Position numbers and translations under genes: made by a program
In this document: positions 1 through 7,559 of the stretch, one piece after another
Position numbering within the stretch: the first letter of the stretch is position 1
Layout of the letters: every line of letters starts with the position of its first letter
Source: a virus
IMG/VR virus record: IMGVR_UViG_3300044681_001056
Coordinates: 1-41,228 of that record
DNA: 41,228 nt
Strand: one strand, 5' to 3'
Notes under the pieces: model-generated
Told to the model about the DNA's origin: nothing
Seen by the model: only the letters and a program-made list of their open reading frames with translations
Database searches by the model: none

Positions 1-117
1 GACTACAACGACAGAACCCACAGACACGGGTATGGGGAGAACATAGACGGAACCAGGGCCACCTATGGAGCGGGAATTTCTTCTGGCTCGACCATTGACT
101 TGTCGGTTAAGAAATGA
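1..117 (+). CDS. C-terminal end of an unidentified protein (5' truncated)
   Basis: An open frame runs from base 1 to a TGA at 115-117 and codes for the last 38 residues of a protein whose start lies outside the window. The visible part is rich in Gly, Tyr, Arg and His and ends in DLSVKK. The stop overlaps the next start codon as ATGA (114-117), which is typical of coupled phage genes and is the main reason to believe the frame is real. A Gly/Ser/Thr-rich C-terminus of this sort is common in virion proteins, but nothing here identifies the family. Confidence 0.6.
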   Translation, partial: DYNDRTHRHGYGENIDGTRATYGAGISSGSTIDLSVKK

Positions 118-821
118 CAAAAATAACCCTCAAAAAAACTGAGACCAATGCACCTCAGATAGTTCAATCGCGCTTAAAGCGTGACTGGATGGACGAAACC
201 TACAAAAAGCACGCATATCAGTGCATGCCCATGACGGTTGCAAATGTCCTTGGATGGGAAATCCAAATGCAGGAGGACCTGGTCGTGAAGTGGGAGGGCG
301 GAAATACCGTTCCTAAGATTTTGTCAGGAGAAGTCGCTTCCAACGGCAGAAGGCAAGCAACTTCATCAATCATTGGCATGATATCGATACATATGGGGTG
401 GATAATCAACACGGAACCCGGAGTTGAAACATGGTTCTCTCCATCGCCAAACTATTTTATAGATGGCGCAGTCGGTCTTTCTGCCACAATCCCATCGTGG
501 TGGTGGCCTGATGAGGTTCAGATGAACTGGAAAATCACCAAGGTAAATGAGGAAGTTGTTTTCCCGGCTGGCTCACCTATGTGCTTTTTCACCGTTTACT
601 CCCCACAAATTGTTCTTGATGCGCAATTCGAGGTGACAAGTCTCTGGGACGATAGGGAGTTGGTCCAGTCAAGGTCCAAATACGGGCAGATGAAGTCAAA
701 GAACAACCGAGAAAACCCTTGGACATGGACAAAGGGAATTAAGACAGGTGTTGACGCAGACGGAAAACAGATTGGCCCAACATTCACCGGTTTGCCGACC
801 CTTTCTGAGCCAATGGTATAA
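114..821 (+). CDS. DUF6065-like protein
   Basis: This 235-residue protein is soluble, with no signal peptide or membrane segment. It has an aromatic-rich core: CMPMTVANVLGWEI near residues 37-50, ETWFSPSPNYF near 105-115 and IPSWWWPDEVQMNW near 126-139, followed by FPAGSPMCFF. From memory this pattern matches DUF6065 proteins, which occur in phages and bacteria and are often found beside 2OG-Fe(II) oxygenases. No biochemical function is established for them. The start overlaps the upstream stop (ATGA), and the gene heads a run of co-directional accessory genes. The family assignment is recognition of the pattern, not an alignment, so the call is moderately sure and the function is unknown. 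Confidence 0.7.
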   Translation: MTKITLKKTETNAPQIVQSRLKRDWMDETYKKHAYQCMPMTVANVLGWEIQMQEDLVVKWEGGNTVPKILSGEVASNGRRQATSSIIGMISIHMGWIINTEPGVETWFSPSPNYFIDGAVGLSATIPSWWWPDEVQMNWKITKVNEEVVFPAGSPMCFFTVYSPQIVLDAQFEVTSLWDDRELVQSRSKYGQMKSKNNRENPWTWTKGIKTGVDADGKQIGPTFTGLPTLSEPMV

Positions 822-822
822 T
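792..822 (+). promoter_or_regulatory. Possible sigma70-type promoter
   Basis: A perfect TATAAT lies at 817-822, overlapping the stop codon of the DUF6065-like gene, 33 bases before the next start at 855. The best -35 is TTGCCG at 792-797 with a long spacer of 19 bases, so the -35 is weak. A GGAG at about 843-846 would serve as the ribosome binding site of the next gene. The -10 could have arisen by chance. Confidence 0.35.
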
Positions 823-854
823 TCTCAGCAAACAACGCAAGCCGGAGACTAACA

Positions 855-1076
855 ATGGAATTCTCGTCCCAGTTGACAAATAACGAAAAGCGTGGCATTT
901 TTGAGCGCAGCCTGCGCGACGCCGAGAAGCTTCTCTTTGAGCGACTCATCGGACACGGCATAGACCCAGACACATTCGACATTAACGGTGAGCACAACTT
1001 TGATGTTGCTGTCCTCAACGAGTCAATAAATGCCGTGAAGTTGATTAGACGCAAGCTGAGCGAGCTCAACTCGTAG
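855..1076 (+). CDS. Small hypothetical protein (73 aa)
   Basis: A small, charged, probably all-helical protein of 73 residues. It contains LLFERLIGHGIDPDTFDING in the middle and ends in KLIRRKLSELNS. I do not recognise the family. Its arrangement (helix, then a short Gly-Ile-Asp-Pro turn and acidic stretch, then a helix rich in Leu/Ile) resembles the proteins at 1081-1335 and 1338-1556, so these could be diverged tandem copies. A possible promoter lies just upstream. There is no membrane segment, no metal-binding cluster and no obvious DNA-binding motif. Confidence 0.6.
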   Translation: MEFSSQLTNNEKRGIFERSLRDAEKLLFERLIGHGIDPDTFDINGEHNFDVAVLNESINAVKLIRRKLSELNS

Positions 1077-1080
1077 CAAA

Positions 1081-1335
1081 ATGGAATTCGGGATTTGCAA
1101 ACAGGCCAGAATTGCTGCCAGGTACAGACTTCGTCAGCAGTTGATTAATGCCCAGATACACACGCTTCTCTTGAGCGCAATAGACCCCACCGAAGTGTCC
1201 GAGGAAGAGTTGATGGAGAAAACAAAAATTCGCGATTCCGAGAATCCAACGCACAAAGACATGCTGCTCCGACAGGTCGGCCACCTGCGAGTAGCCTCAA
1301 ATCTCACAATGAGCACAATTAAGCAAGGGGAATAG
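1081..1335 (+). CDS. Small hypothetical protein (84 aa)
   Basis: An 84-residue protein starting four bases after the previous stop. It has a basic N-terminus (KQARIAARYRLRQQ) and a middle segment LLLSAIDPTEVSEEELMEK that resembles the Asp/Asn-Pro-then-acidic turn of both neighbours. The rest looks helical. The function is unknown. The main evidence for it being real is tight packing between two other same-strand small genes. There is no strong Shine-Dalgarno sequence, so it may be translated by coupling. Confidence 0.5.
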   Translation: MEFGICKQARIAARYRLRQQLINAQIHTLLLSAIDPTEVSEEELMEKTKIRDSENPTHKDMLLRQVGHLRVASNLTMSTIKQGE

Positions 1336-1337
1336 TC

Positions 1338-1556
1338 GTGGCACTTTCCGAAGAGCAGAAGCAAAAAGCCCGCGAAGAGGCGCGTCAGTATCTCGAGTAT
1401 TCCATTTATGTTCTGGCGCTGTCGCTTGGCATTAACCCTGAAGAGCTTGACGAAAATTTTGAGAATCCAGAAACACCAGAATCCGATATGGCGAGGTATA
1501 AGTCTTTCAATAATCTGATTCGACAGATAGAGTCGCTCTCAAGATTGTCGGAGTAA
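1338..1556 (+). CDS. Small hypothetical protein (72 aa, GTG start)
   Basis: A 72-residue acidic helical protein. The start is GTG at 1338, chosen because AAGGGG lies about eight bases upstream. It has a charged N-terminal helix, then LALSLGINPEELDENFENPE, then a C-terminal helix ending in IRQIESLSRLSE. The pattern resembles the two preceding small proteins, and the three may be paralogues. No known family is recognised, and no catalytic or metal-binding residues stand out. Confidence 0.6.
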   Translation: MALSEEQKQKAREEARQYLEYSIYVLALSLGINPEELDENFENPETPESDMARYKSFNNLIRQIESLSRLSE

Positions 1557-1563
1557 TGCGGAC

Positions 1564-1872
1564 ATGGAGCTTCGCATGCCGCCAATCAAGAAAAGCATCC
1601 CGCTTGTTGATGCCGCAATAGCCACGGGCCAGTACAACATCTGCCCGGAGCTCTCAAAGTCGGAGCCCGATATAACAAACCCACTGGACAATCCAGACAG
1701 AAAAGACAATGTTTCGAGATGGAATTCAAAAACATTTTCGTTTGTTCTCCCGGATGGAGCAGCTGTTTTTTGTGAAAGACTGCAAGGCAACGACCCAATG
1801 GCGCAATTTGGATATGACCCGGTAAGCAAAGAAGAGGATTGGACGGAGGAGTTTATCGATGAGGCGGAGTAA
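1564..1872 (+). CDS. Hypothetical protein (102 aa)
   Basis: A 102-residue acidic protein with a Pro-rich N-terminal third, a likely small beta segment (KTFSFVLPDGAAVFCERL near 56-73) and an acidic end (EEDWTEEFIDEAE). It is not similar to the flanking helical proteins. Its last 14 bases overlap the next gene, which starts at 1859. The overlap and strand agreement support a real gene. The function is unknown, and the start at 1564 is the first in-frame ATG after the previous stop. Confidence 0.55.
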   Translation: MELRMPPIKKSIPLVDAAIATGQYNICPELSKSEPDITNPLDNPDRKDNVSRWNSKTFSFVLPDGAAVFCERLQGNDPMAQFGYDPVSKEEDWTEEFIDEAE

Positions 1873-2167
1873 AACACTAGGCGGGCAGCCCCTCTTCGAC
1901 GCCGAGGCGAATCTTGACGAAATAGAGGAAGAGCTTGCAAAAATACTGTACATATGCGGCACTGAGTTTGAGCAGATTTCTGACGTAGATATGGATACTA
2001 TTTTCTTCAACCTCCGCCAATCATTTCATATGAGCAGCACCACATTCAATATGCATGGCAGGCCATATTTTGACTTCACGAGAAAAATGAATTTCCTGCT
2101 CACAAACAGGGCAAGACATCTTTGGTTGCAGAGACAGATAGTAATGGCGGTATTACAAAATGGATAA
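1859..2167 (+). CDS. Hypothetical protein (102 aa)
   Basis: A 102-residue protein with a basic N-terminus, then an acidic helical stretch (ANLDEIEEELAKILYICG) and a C-terminal half rich in Phe, Arg and His. It overlaps the upstream gene by 14 bases and the downstream methyltransferase-like gene by 8 bases. No family is recognised. A length near 100 residues and the lack of cysteine clusters or membrane helices fit a small accessory or regulatory phage protein, but that is only a guess. Confidence 0.55.
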   Translation: MRRSKTLGGQPLFDAEANLDEIEEELAKILYICGTEFEQISDVDMDTIFFNLRQSFHMSSTTFNMHGRPYFDFTRKMNFLLTNRARHLWLQRQIVMAVLQNG

Positions 2168-2885
2168 TTTCGCAATCAGAAGCGCCCTCGTGACGCAGCA
2201 GTCATCCAGGGTGATGATGAGCACTAATCTTGATTTTTCAGCAATAATGACCGAAGCGGGAGAAGCAGCTTCAGCGTGGCTTACGTCAATAAACATAGAT
2301 AAAAGAAATGTCGCTGTTGGCGGATTGAACACGTACTGGATTTATGAACTCATCAAGAAAATGGAGCCAGAGTGGGCTGCAATAATCGAGTCTGAGTACA
2401 TTGCCCAGGAACAGGTGCTGATGACGAAAAAGCCGAACTCTGTTCTTTTTGTTGACGCCGACAACATGCTATGGACTGTTTACAAGAATAGATTCCCAGA
2501 TGCGGAACTGTGTTTTGTCAATAACCACACACTCTTCTTCATGGAGAGCGTCGCCAATAACCTGGATTACCAAGGTGCAAAACTTAGCGAGATTTCTGAG
2601 TATGACGTAGTCGACTCCAGTGACATTGGAAACCACAAATTTGATATGGCCATTTGCTGGGCATGGTCGATTGTTGGTAGCGACAAGATGATTAAAGACC
2701 TGGTCGACTCCCTTAATCCTGGAGGAGTGCTTCTGATTGGCATGTCTAATCACAACACGAAACTTTACAGAGAAGATTTCCACATCCATCCATATTCGAG
2801 CATCCACGAAATTCTTCAGAACTCCGACGGCAATACATACCATCTAGCGAACGGATACGGTCAGACTGTATTTGTCAAAAACTGA
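2160..2885 (+). CDS. Class I methyltransferase-fold protein
   Basis: A 241-residue protein whose second half reads like a SAM-dependent methyltransferase (Rossmann type). There is a hydrophobic strand ending in an acidic residue (SVLFVDADN, about 94-102), a FDMAICWAW strand (161-169) in the position of motif II/IV, and the characteristic LNPGGVLLIG (185-194) seen after motif III. A clear glycine-rich motif I (GxGxG) is missing, so SAM binding is uncertain and the protein could be an inactive or divergent member. It sits directly before the oxygenase cluster, so it could act on the same substrate. The start overlaps the previous gene by 8 bases. Confidence 0.55.
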   Translation: MDNFAIRSALVTQQSSRVMMSTNLDFSAIMTEAGEAASAWLTSINIDKRNVAVGGLNTYWIYELIKKMEPEWAAIIESEYIAQEQVLMTKKPNSVLFVDADNMLWTVYKNRFPDAELCFVNNHTLFFMESVANNLDYQGAKLSEISEYDVVDSSDIGNHKFDMAICWAWSIVGSDKMIKDLVDSLNPGGVLLIGMSNHNTKLYREDFHIHPYSSIHEILQNSDGNTYHLANGYGQTVFVKN

Positions 2886-2916
2886 CAATTTATTAAAGAA
2901 TCAGTAGTGCTAAGAT
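2872..2916 (+). promoter_or_regulatory. Weak hairpin followed by possible extended -10 element
   Basis: TTGTCA (2872-2877) and TGACAA (2883-2888) can pair around a five-base loop at the end of the methyltransferase-like gene, followed by TTTATT. This may act as a weak terminator. Further on, TGC-TAAGAT (2908-2916) looks like an extended -10. If it is used, the transcript would start almost at the ATG at 2926, which lacks a Shine-Dalgarno sequence, implying a near-leaderless message. Both elements are weak. Confidence 0.22.
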
Positions 2917-2925
2917 TTCAAAATT

Positions 2926-3645
2926 ATGGAGCGCGAACCAAGATTTTGGGATGATTTAATTAGGTCGCTTCCCGTATGTTCCCAAATCGAAGAGAACTGG
3001 GAAAAAATTAGAGACGAATATCTGGAGTACGAAGAGACACAGCATCCGTACGCAGCTACCGGAAACAGGGTCTCCCTCCCTGCGCCGAACGTTACTCTTT
3101 CTCATTCGCAATACGAAAATGCCGAACTGACATCAGATAGGGACGGTAGTCATAAGTTGTATACTGGTTCTTGGGATGTCGCTGTTGCTGGCACCGCCCC
3201 AGGTGGAGACCCAAAACAATGGGCAAACACCGAAATGGTGAAGAAGATACTCAAGTGGAAAACAAGGGTTGACCTCGATACTCACCTGGAATATGTCCGC
3301 CAACAATTTAAAACATTTAATTCAATTGTTGAGCAATACGCAGACCGGAATCAGTGCTCTGGCGGAATGTTTAGCATCATGCATCCAGGTGCAGTGGTGA
3401 ACCCACATTTCGGGTCTGACGAAATGATGCGGTGTCATCTATGCCTAATAAATGACACCGGTTGCAAAATAACTGTTGGCGACGAAACCAGAAATTGGGA
3501 AGAGGGGAGAATACTTGCATTCAAAGATGGCCGACCGTTCGAGCACTCCGTTAGGCACGACGGTGAGTCAAGAAGGCTCGTTTTGATGTTTGATTTTGAT
3601 ATGGAGTATTTGAGAACAAAATTCCCGGGCGCACAGTATTTGTAG
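2926..3645 (+). CDS. Aspartyl/asparaginyl beta-hydroxylase-like 2OG oxygenase
   Basis: A 239-residue cytosolic protein of the AspH type (PF05118-like). This group uses Fe(II), 2-oxoglutarate and oxygen to hydroxylate Asp or Asn side chains. The C-terminal half carries the family pattern: HPGAVVNPHFGSDEMMRCHL with the first metal His at H161, R169 and H171 for 2OG binding, then DGRPFEHSVRH with the second metal His at H207, and an Arg pair at 216-217. AspH enzymes use two His and no carboxylate, so the missing Asp is normal. The N-terminal 100 residues are not assigned. It is the first of seven oxygenases on this strand. The protein target is unknown. Confidence 0.8.
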   Translation: MEREPRFWDDLIRSLPVCSQIEENWEKIRDEYLEYEETQHPYAATGNRVSLPAPNVTLSHSQYENAELTSDRDGSHKLYTGSWDVAVAGTAPGGDPKQWANTEMVKKILKWKTRVDLDTHLEYVRQQFKTFNSIVEQYADRNQCSGGMFSIMHPGAVVNPHFGSDEMMRCHLCLINDTGCKITVGDETRNWEEGRILAFKDGRPFEHSVRHDGESRRLVLMFDFDMEYLRTKFPGAQYL

Positions 3646-4317
3646 ATGATTCTCGTAGAGGATAACTGCGTAACGGGCGAGCTGTACAAAAGGGTTGCCG
3701 ATACAGAAGATTTTTTCGCAGTAAATTTTGAAAACGACGAGCAAATAGCGCGCGAGCTGAACTCCTACCACGGCGAGTCCAAGGGAATGTCCTCGTACAT
3801 GTTCTGGGGAGGCTGGATTAACGACAAAGAGAGGACAATCAAGCATGAGGTCATCCGACAAATCTGGGATGGGAGGCTCCCGTTCCCGGTTGAGGATGTC
3901 ATCGGGTTTGAGTACTGGACGCGCACATTCGAGCCTGGTCAATTCATAGGGCCCCACGTCGATGAGGACACATTCGCATATCGATTGACAAAAACGTTTT
4001 ATGGCCCGAGAATCGGGTGTGTTTGGTATGGCCGCGACAATGGAGATGGCGGATTCCTGGAGATACACCAAAACCCCATAGAAGATGGCTCCACATTGGC
4101 GCTAGAGCCCTCTAGGATGCCCCAGTTTGCGTCAGAACCGCAAAATAGGGAATTGGTGGCATACAAGGGAAATAGGCTCGTCATATTCGACTCTGGGCAC
4201 GTTCTCCATAGCACCACTCCGGCTGGTTCTGGACTCAGGCAGGTGATGGTGATTAATGTATGGACGAGAGATTTGCCCCCTATGGGATTAGCTACAGGAG
4301 AGTTCGTTTATGAATAA
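3646..4317 (+). CDS. 2OG-Fe(II) oxygenase (P4H-like fold)
   Basis: A 223-residue oxygenase with a full set of ligands: H104-V-D106 in FEPGQFIGPHVDED, H188 in FDSGHVLHST, and R198 in SGLRQVMVINVW for the 2OG carboxylate. The double-stranded beta-helix strands are recognisable around them. It starts immediately after the AspH-like stop codon and overlaps the next gene by 8 bases, so the genes are probably translated together. It does not belong to the four closely related paralogues further along. Substrate unknown; protein side chain, glycan or small molecule are all possible. Confidence 0.85.
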   Translation: MILVEDNCVTGELYKRVADTEDFFAVNFENDEQIARELNSYHGESKGMSSYMFWGGWINDKERTIKHEVIRQIWDGRLPFPVEDVIGFEYWTRTFEPGQFIGPHVDEDTFAYRLTKTFYGPRIGCVWYGRDNGDGGFLEIHQNPIEDGSTLALEPSRMPQFASEPQNRELVAYKGNRLVIFDSGHVLHSTTPAGSGLRQVMVINVWTRDLPPMGLATGEFVYE

Positions 4318-4924
4318 CGGTGGTTGGATTTGGCTCGTTCCGGTAAGGGCGCATGAATCTTTCATAAAAGGTCTTGACTACCCCAAAATCGCCCAGCAGA
4401 TACTCGAATCCAGAATCCCTCCGGATTTTCCTGACGCAAAAGAATTCGTAGACGTACAGAGTGGCGTTGACTACGTACTTCCAGACACCATTGAATGCAC
4501 AGTTCTGAAAGAGGAAATAGAGCGGAGAGCAAATGACGTTCTTGGCGAGCTGTACTTGGCCGACATATGGTGCGGGATTTTGGAGAAAGGGCAGTCCACT
4601 CCTTACCACCGTCACAGCTCAAATGCCCACCTGTATCCAGAAGAATATTGGTCTGGCGTTATCTACATAGATGCCGTCGGTCCGGGATGCAGACTGTGTC
4701 TCTACGCCGATGCAATGAACGCATACAACATGGTCACAAAAATAGAGCCAGAAACGGGCAAGATTGTCTTCTTTAATTCATTTGTTCCGCATCAGACAGA
4801 GAGGCACAATGAAGACAGGCCACGAGTTTGCGTAAGTTTCAATCTCTACCCGAAGAACCCAACAACAACAATTTATCCAGACATGAGCCCGTGGGCGCGA
4901 CGAAAAATTGAAGAGCTTGGGTAA
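4310..4924 (+). CDS. Putative 2OG-Fe(II) oxygenase (PF13759-like)
   Basis: A 204-residue protein resembling the putative 2OG-Fe(II) oxygenases of PF13759. Features include W-C-G-I-L-E-K-G before YHRHSSNAHL (99-108), SGVIYIDA (115-122), KIVFFNSFVPHQTERH (151-166) and RPRVCVSFNLYP with R172. The likely metal ligands are His in YHRHSS and H161 or H166. There is no clear HxD, and the first site reads H-R-H-S-S, so the metal set may be two or three His. Oxygenase activity is therefore less certain than for its neighbours. It overlaps the upstream gene by 8 bases. Confidence 0.7.
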   Translation: MNNGGWIWLVPVRAHESFIKGLDYPKIAQQILESRIPPDFPDAKEFVDVQSGVDYVLPDTIECTVLKEEIERRANDVLGELYLADIWCGILEKGQSTPYHRHSSNAHLYPEEYWSGVIYIDAVGPGCRLCLYADAMNAYNMVTKIEPETGKIVFFNSFVPHQTERHNEDRPRVCVSFNLYPKNPTTTIYPDMSPWARRKIEELG

Positions 4925-5227
4925 ATGTTTTCTGGTTCCTGGCTAGCCGATGTCGACACACCGTTCGGTGTAGAGACATACGAACTAAATGTAAACCAAG
5001 ACGGTTCAATCAAAATTGGGTCAAACAGGGGTTCGGTAGATGTACCGCCAGGCAATGTCGTTTTTGGTGAGTGCGGCGAAACTCTCCGGGCGACATTTGG
5101 TATCGACGCTCCGATGATTACCACGGTTCAAATAGATTTTGACTCCAAACACCTCGCCGGAGCGGTTGTCATTGGGGAATTCCTTGGGACGGCATTTAGG
5201 TGCAGAACGGTCGAGGAAAATGTCTGA
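4925..5227 (+). CDS. Small beta-rich hypothetical protein (100 aa)
   Basis: A 100-residue protein beginning right after the preceding stop. The sequence FSGSWLADVDTPFGVETYEL, then a DGSIKIG turn, reads as an antiparallel beta sheet or small barrel of the kind seen in ligand-binding or lipocalin-like domains. This is a fold guess only. It has two cysteines (in FGECGE and FRCRTV) and no signal peptide. It ends by overlapping the GPx-like gene as ATGTCTGA. Its location between oxygenases and a thioredoxin-fold protein suggests a binding or accessory role in the same pathway. Confidence 0.55.
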   Translation: MFSGSWLADVDTPFGVETYELNVNQDGSIKIGSNRGSVDVPPGNVVFGECGETLRATFGIDAPMITTVQIDFDSKHLAGAVVIGEFLGTAFRCRTVEENV

Positions 5228-5834
5228 ATCAATATTTGACATAGACATAAATTCAATAGACGGCTCCGGTGGTCTGCTCGACAAATTGCGCGGGCAAGTT
5301 ATTCTCCACGTAAACATAGCCAGCAAAACCGGATATTCACCAAGATGCAGCAAGTTGTGGTCATACGCAAGGACATCAAGGAATTTTTGGGAATTGCAAC
5401 AAATACATGAACTGTTCTCCGGGGATGGATTCAGTGTTGTCGGATATCCGTGCAATCAATTTGGCCAAATGGAGATAGGTGATAACCAAGAGATACTGAG
5501 TAACATCAGGAAAACATATCCTTTCGTAAGCTTCCCAATTGCAGAAAAAGTCATCGTCAATGGAGACGGCGAGCACCCTGTCTATTCCTTTCTCAAGGGG
5601 ACACTGATACGCAATTTCAGCGATAGCAGGGCGGACACGAGCCAAGCCGCAACCGATGGGCAGAACAAGGCAGGTCAGGTGGCAATGCGCGTCCCACACA
5701 ACTGGGAGAAGTTTCTAACTTCCAGAGAGGGGATTTATGTCGCCAGATTTAACTGGGCAGAATCTCCAGTTTCTGATGTGCCGATGTTCGGGGGAGGGCA
5801 GTCAATCAAGGAAGCCATAAAGGGGCTTTTGTGA
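5220..5834 (+). CDS. Glutathione peroxidase-fold protein lacking the usual peroxidatic Cys
   Basis: A 204-residue thioredoxin-fold protein of the glutathione peroxidase family. It has VNIASKTGYSP (31-41), the second GPx signature GYPCNQFG (75-82) and HNWEKFLTSREG (160-171). In ordinary GPx the residue after NVASK is Cys or Sec. Here it is Thr37 (codon ACC, so not selenocysteine), and the Trp of the usual W-N-F-x-K-F is His160. Relative to typical GPx there are about 13 extra residues between the first site and GYPCNQFG, including Cys43. Peroxidase activity by the standard mechanism is doubtful, though Cys43 or Cys78 might serve. I place the start at ATG 5220, with GAGG just upstream, rather than at earlier in-frame codons, because it gives the normal GPx length and a phage-like 8-base overlap. 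Confidence 0.8.
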   Translation: MSESIFDIDINSIDGSGGLLDKLRGQVILHVNIASKTGYSPRCSKLWSYARTSRNFWELQQIHELFSGDGFSVVGYPCNQFGQMEIGDNQEILSNIRKTYPFVSFPIAEKVIVNGDGEHPVYSFLKGTLIRNFSDSRADTSQAATDGQNKAGQVAMRVPHNWEKFLTSREGIYVARFNWAESPVSDVPMFGGGQSIKEAIKGLL

Positions 5835-6667
5835 ATGATGCAATCAATCACGGATTTGGCATAGTTGAATTTCAAGACATCGTAAAGTTTGATTTTGCCG
5901 ATATCGAGACAGAGATAAACAGTCTCGCCGATAAGGCCATATCGGAAAACTTCAAAATAATAAGAGATGAAGACGGCACCCCAATCCACGCCGTGAACCA
6001 AGGTGGATTTATCTACTCCATCGAGAACATGAATTTAGCCCCATTGCGCCTCCAGGCCCTCGGTCCGAATATCTACAATATTTTTGAGCCTGCTATTTAC
6101 TCTGCGCTTCTCCAGTACATAGAAATATTCCCAGCGATACTCACATGTCTTTGGTGGAGGACTACCGGTCATATCCTGAAGTACTCAAAGGGCGGCTCGC
6201 TGGGTCTCCACTCAGACAATGATGTTAATTACAGGTACGGTTTTGAACCCAAAGAAGAGCACGCAACAAGAAACGTTGTTAGCGCAATTGTGTTTCTCAA
6301 CGACTGGTCTGAGCACCCAGAGGAGGGCAAGTTCACTGGCGGGGAGATGATTTTTCCTTACGCTGACGTAACAATTTGTCCTAAGTCAGGAAATGTTCTC
6401 ATGTTCCCGGCCAATTACGTGGCAGCGCACGAAATAGCAACGGTTACGAGCGGAAGTAGATACACATATCTTGGCTGGTTTGCCCAGGGTTCGGCGATGC
6501 CAGCAAAGGGCATAAGCCCTCAGCCGGACATATCTGTCAATGGGGGACAAGTGTGGCTCAACTCGCTGGTTGAGGATTATGATTCGTACATAAATTCAAA
6601 GTATGGCGGCAATCCACCTGACGTGTCAGTTGCCCACAGGTCCAGGAGCAATGACCATGAACAATAG
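5831..6667 (+). CDS. 2OG-Fe(II) oxygenase, P4H-like paralogue A (GTG start)
   Basis: A 278-residue 2OG oxygenase starting with GTG in a GTGA overlap with the previous stop. The catalytic set is complete: H127-S-D129 in LGLHSDND, H200 in NYVAAHEIATV and R210 in SGSRYTYLGWF. It also has WWRTTGHILKY before the first site and TGGEMIFPY between strands. The same framework occurs at 6657-7559, 7560-8345 and, on the other strand, 9905-10978, so this is one of four paralogues. These resemble prolyl 4-hydroxylase-type enzymes acting on peptides, but the substrate is not known. Confidence 0.88.
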   Translation: MNDAINHGFGIVEFQDIVKFDFADIETEINSLADKAISENFKIIRDEDGTPIHAVNQGGFIYSIENMNLAPLRLQALGPNIYNIFEPAIYSALLQYIEIFPAILTCLWWRTTGHILKYSKGGSLGLHSDNDVNYRYGFEPKEEHATRNVVSAIVFLNDWSEHPEEGKFTGGEMIFPYADVTICPKSGNVLMFPANYVAAHEIATVTSGSRYTYLGWFAQGSAMPAKGISPQPDISVNGGQVWLNSLVEDYDSYINSKYGGNPPDVSVAHRSRSNDHEQ

Positions 6668-7559
6668 GTTCAATGACGTGGAGATGGTTGAGATGGGCGG
6701 GGGAGTTTGCCTATTCCCGAAAGCAATCGACTGCGATTGGAACTTTGTTTACGAGACCTCTAGGGGGCTGGTGGACAGGGATGCTGGAGATATGTATTCA
6801 GAGACAGTGCATCCAGAAACAGGCCAGAAAGCACTTATAAACAGGAGTGGTTATATTTTTGACTACGAAACATTCCTGTCAATGCCCAGTAGGTGCTCAT
6901 CTGCCCACCAGAACTGCAGCGATGAATTTAGGGAAATTCTAGAGTTTTGGGAATCATCCAAAGACAAGTATTTGCTGAAGTACATGCTCAGATATCCGTT
7001 GGCATATAAAAACATATGGTGGAAGGTGAAAGGCCACATAGTGAGGTATGGCTCATTCAATGGTAAATCCAGGGATAACCAATATTTAGGAATCCATTCG
7101 GACACAAGCGCCGATTACGTCTATGGGTACAGCCATCCGTCTGACCAGCTGGCAACGAGAAATACCCTTTCCTGCATCGTCTACATAAATGACTGCGAGG
7201 AGCCAAGAACATCCGAGATGGCGTTTTCTGGCGGTCACCACTATTTCAATGAGTTGGACATTGATTATCGCCCAAGCAAGGGCGACATATTGATGTTTCC
7301 TTCAAACTACATAGCCTCGCATGAGGTCAGGCAAGTTACCTCCGGAGAGAGATACTCCTATCTCGGATGGTATTCACACGGGAGTCCGAACGGGGACTAC
7401 AACGAACACATCGCCGACCCGGCAACAGAACCAGACACCGCACGGGTGTCGACAAATGTTTACTTGCCGAACCTGCGCAAGGACTTTAGGGATTACATAG
7501 AGAAATGTGGAGTTAACAAAAACAACTACGCATACTCGCTAGTTGCGGACGGGTTTTAA
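6657..7559 (+). CDS. 2OG-Fe(II) oxygenase, P4H-like paralogue B
   Basis: A 300-residue oxygenase. The preferred start is ATG 6657, with AGGAG nine bases upstream. ATG 6651 in the same frame is possible but too close to that site. Ligands: H147-S-D149 in LGIHSDTSADY, H222 in NYIASHEVRQV and R232 in SGERYSYLGWY. It shares WWKVKGHIVRY and SGGHHYFNE with its paralogues, but the second reads GGHH where the others have GGE. It overlaps paralogue A by 11 bases and is followed directly by paralogue C. The N-terminal 100 residues differ from those of the other copies, suggesting a different substrate. Confidence 0.87.
   Translation: MNNRFNDVEMVEMGGGVCLFPKAIDCDWNFVYETSRGLVDRDAGDMYSETVHPETGQKALINRSGYIFDYETFLSMPSRCSSAHQNCSDEFREILEFWESSKDKYLLKYMLRYPLAYKNIWWKVKGHIVRYGSFNGKSRDNQYLGIHSDTSADYVYGYSHPSDQLATRNTLSCIVYINDCEEPRTSEMAFSGGHHYFNELDIDYRPSKGDILMFPSNYIASHEVRQVTSGERYSYLGWYSHGSPNGDYNEHIADPATEPDTARVSTNVYLPNLRKDFRDYIEKCGVNKNNYAYSLVADGF

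Noticed and set aside
2872-2888. Strong intrinsic terminator after the methyltransferase-like gene
   Set aside because: Only six base pairs with few G/C, and the following T-run is broken. Kept only as a low-confidence regulatory site.
5220-5834. Selenocysteine in the GPx-like protein
   Set aside because: The expected Sec/Cys codon is ACC (Thr). There is no in-frame TGA at that site.
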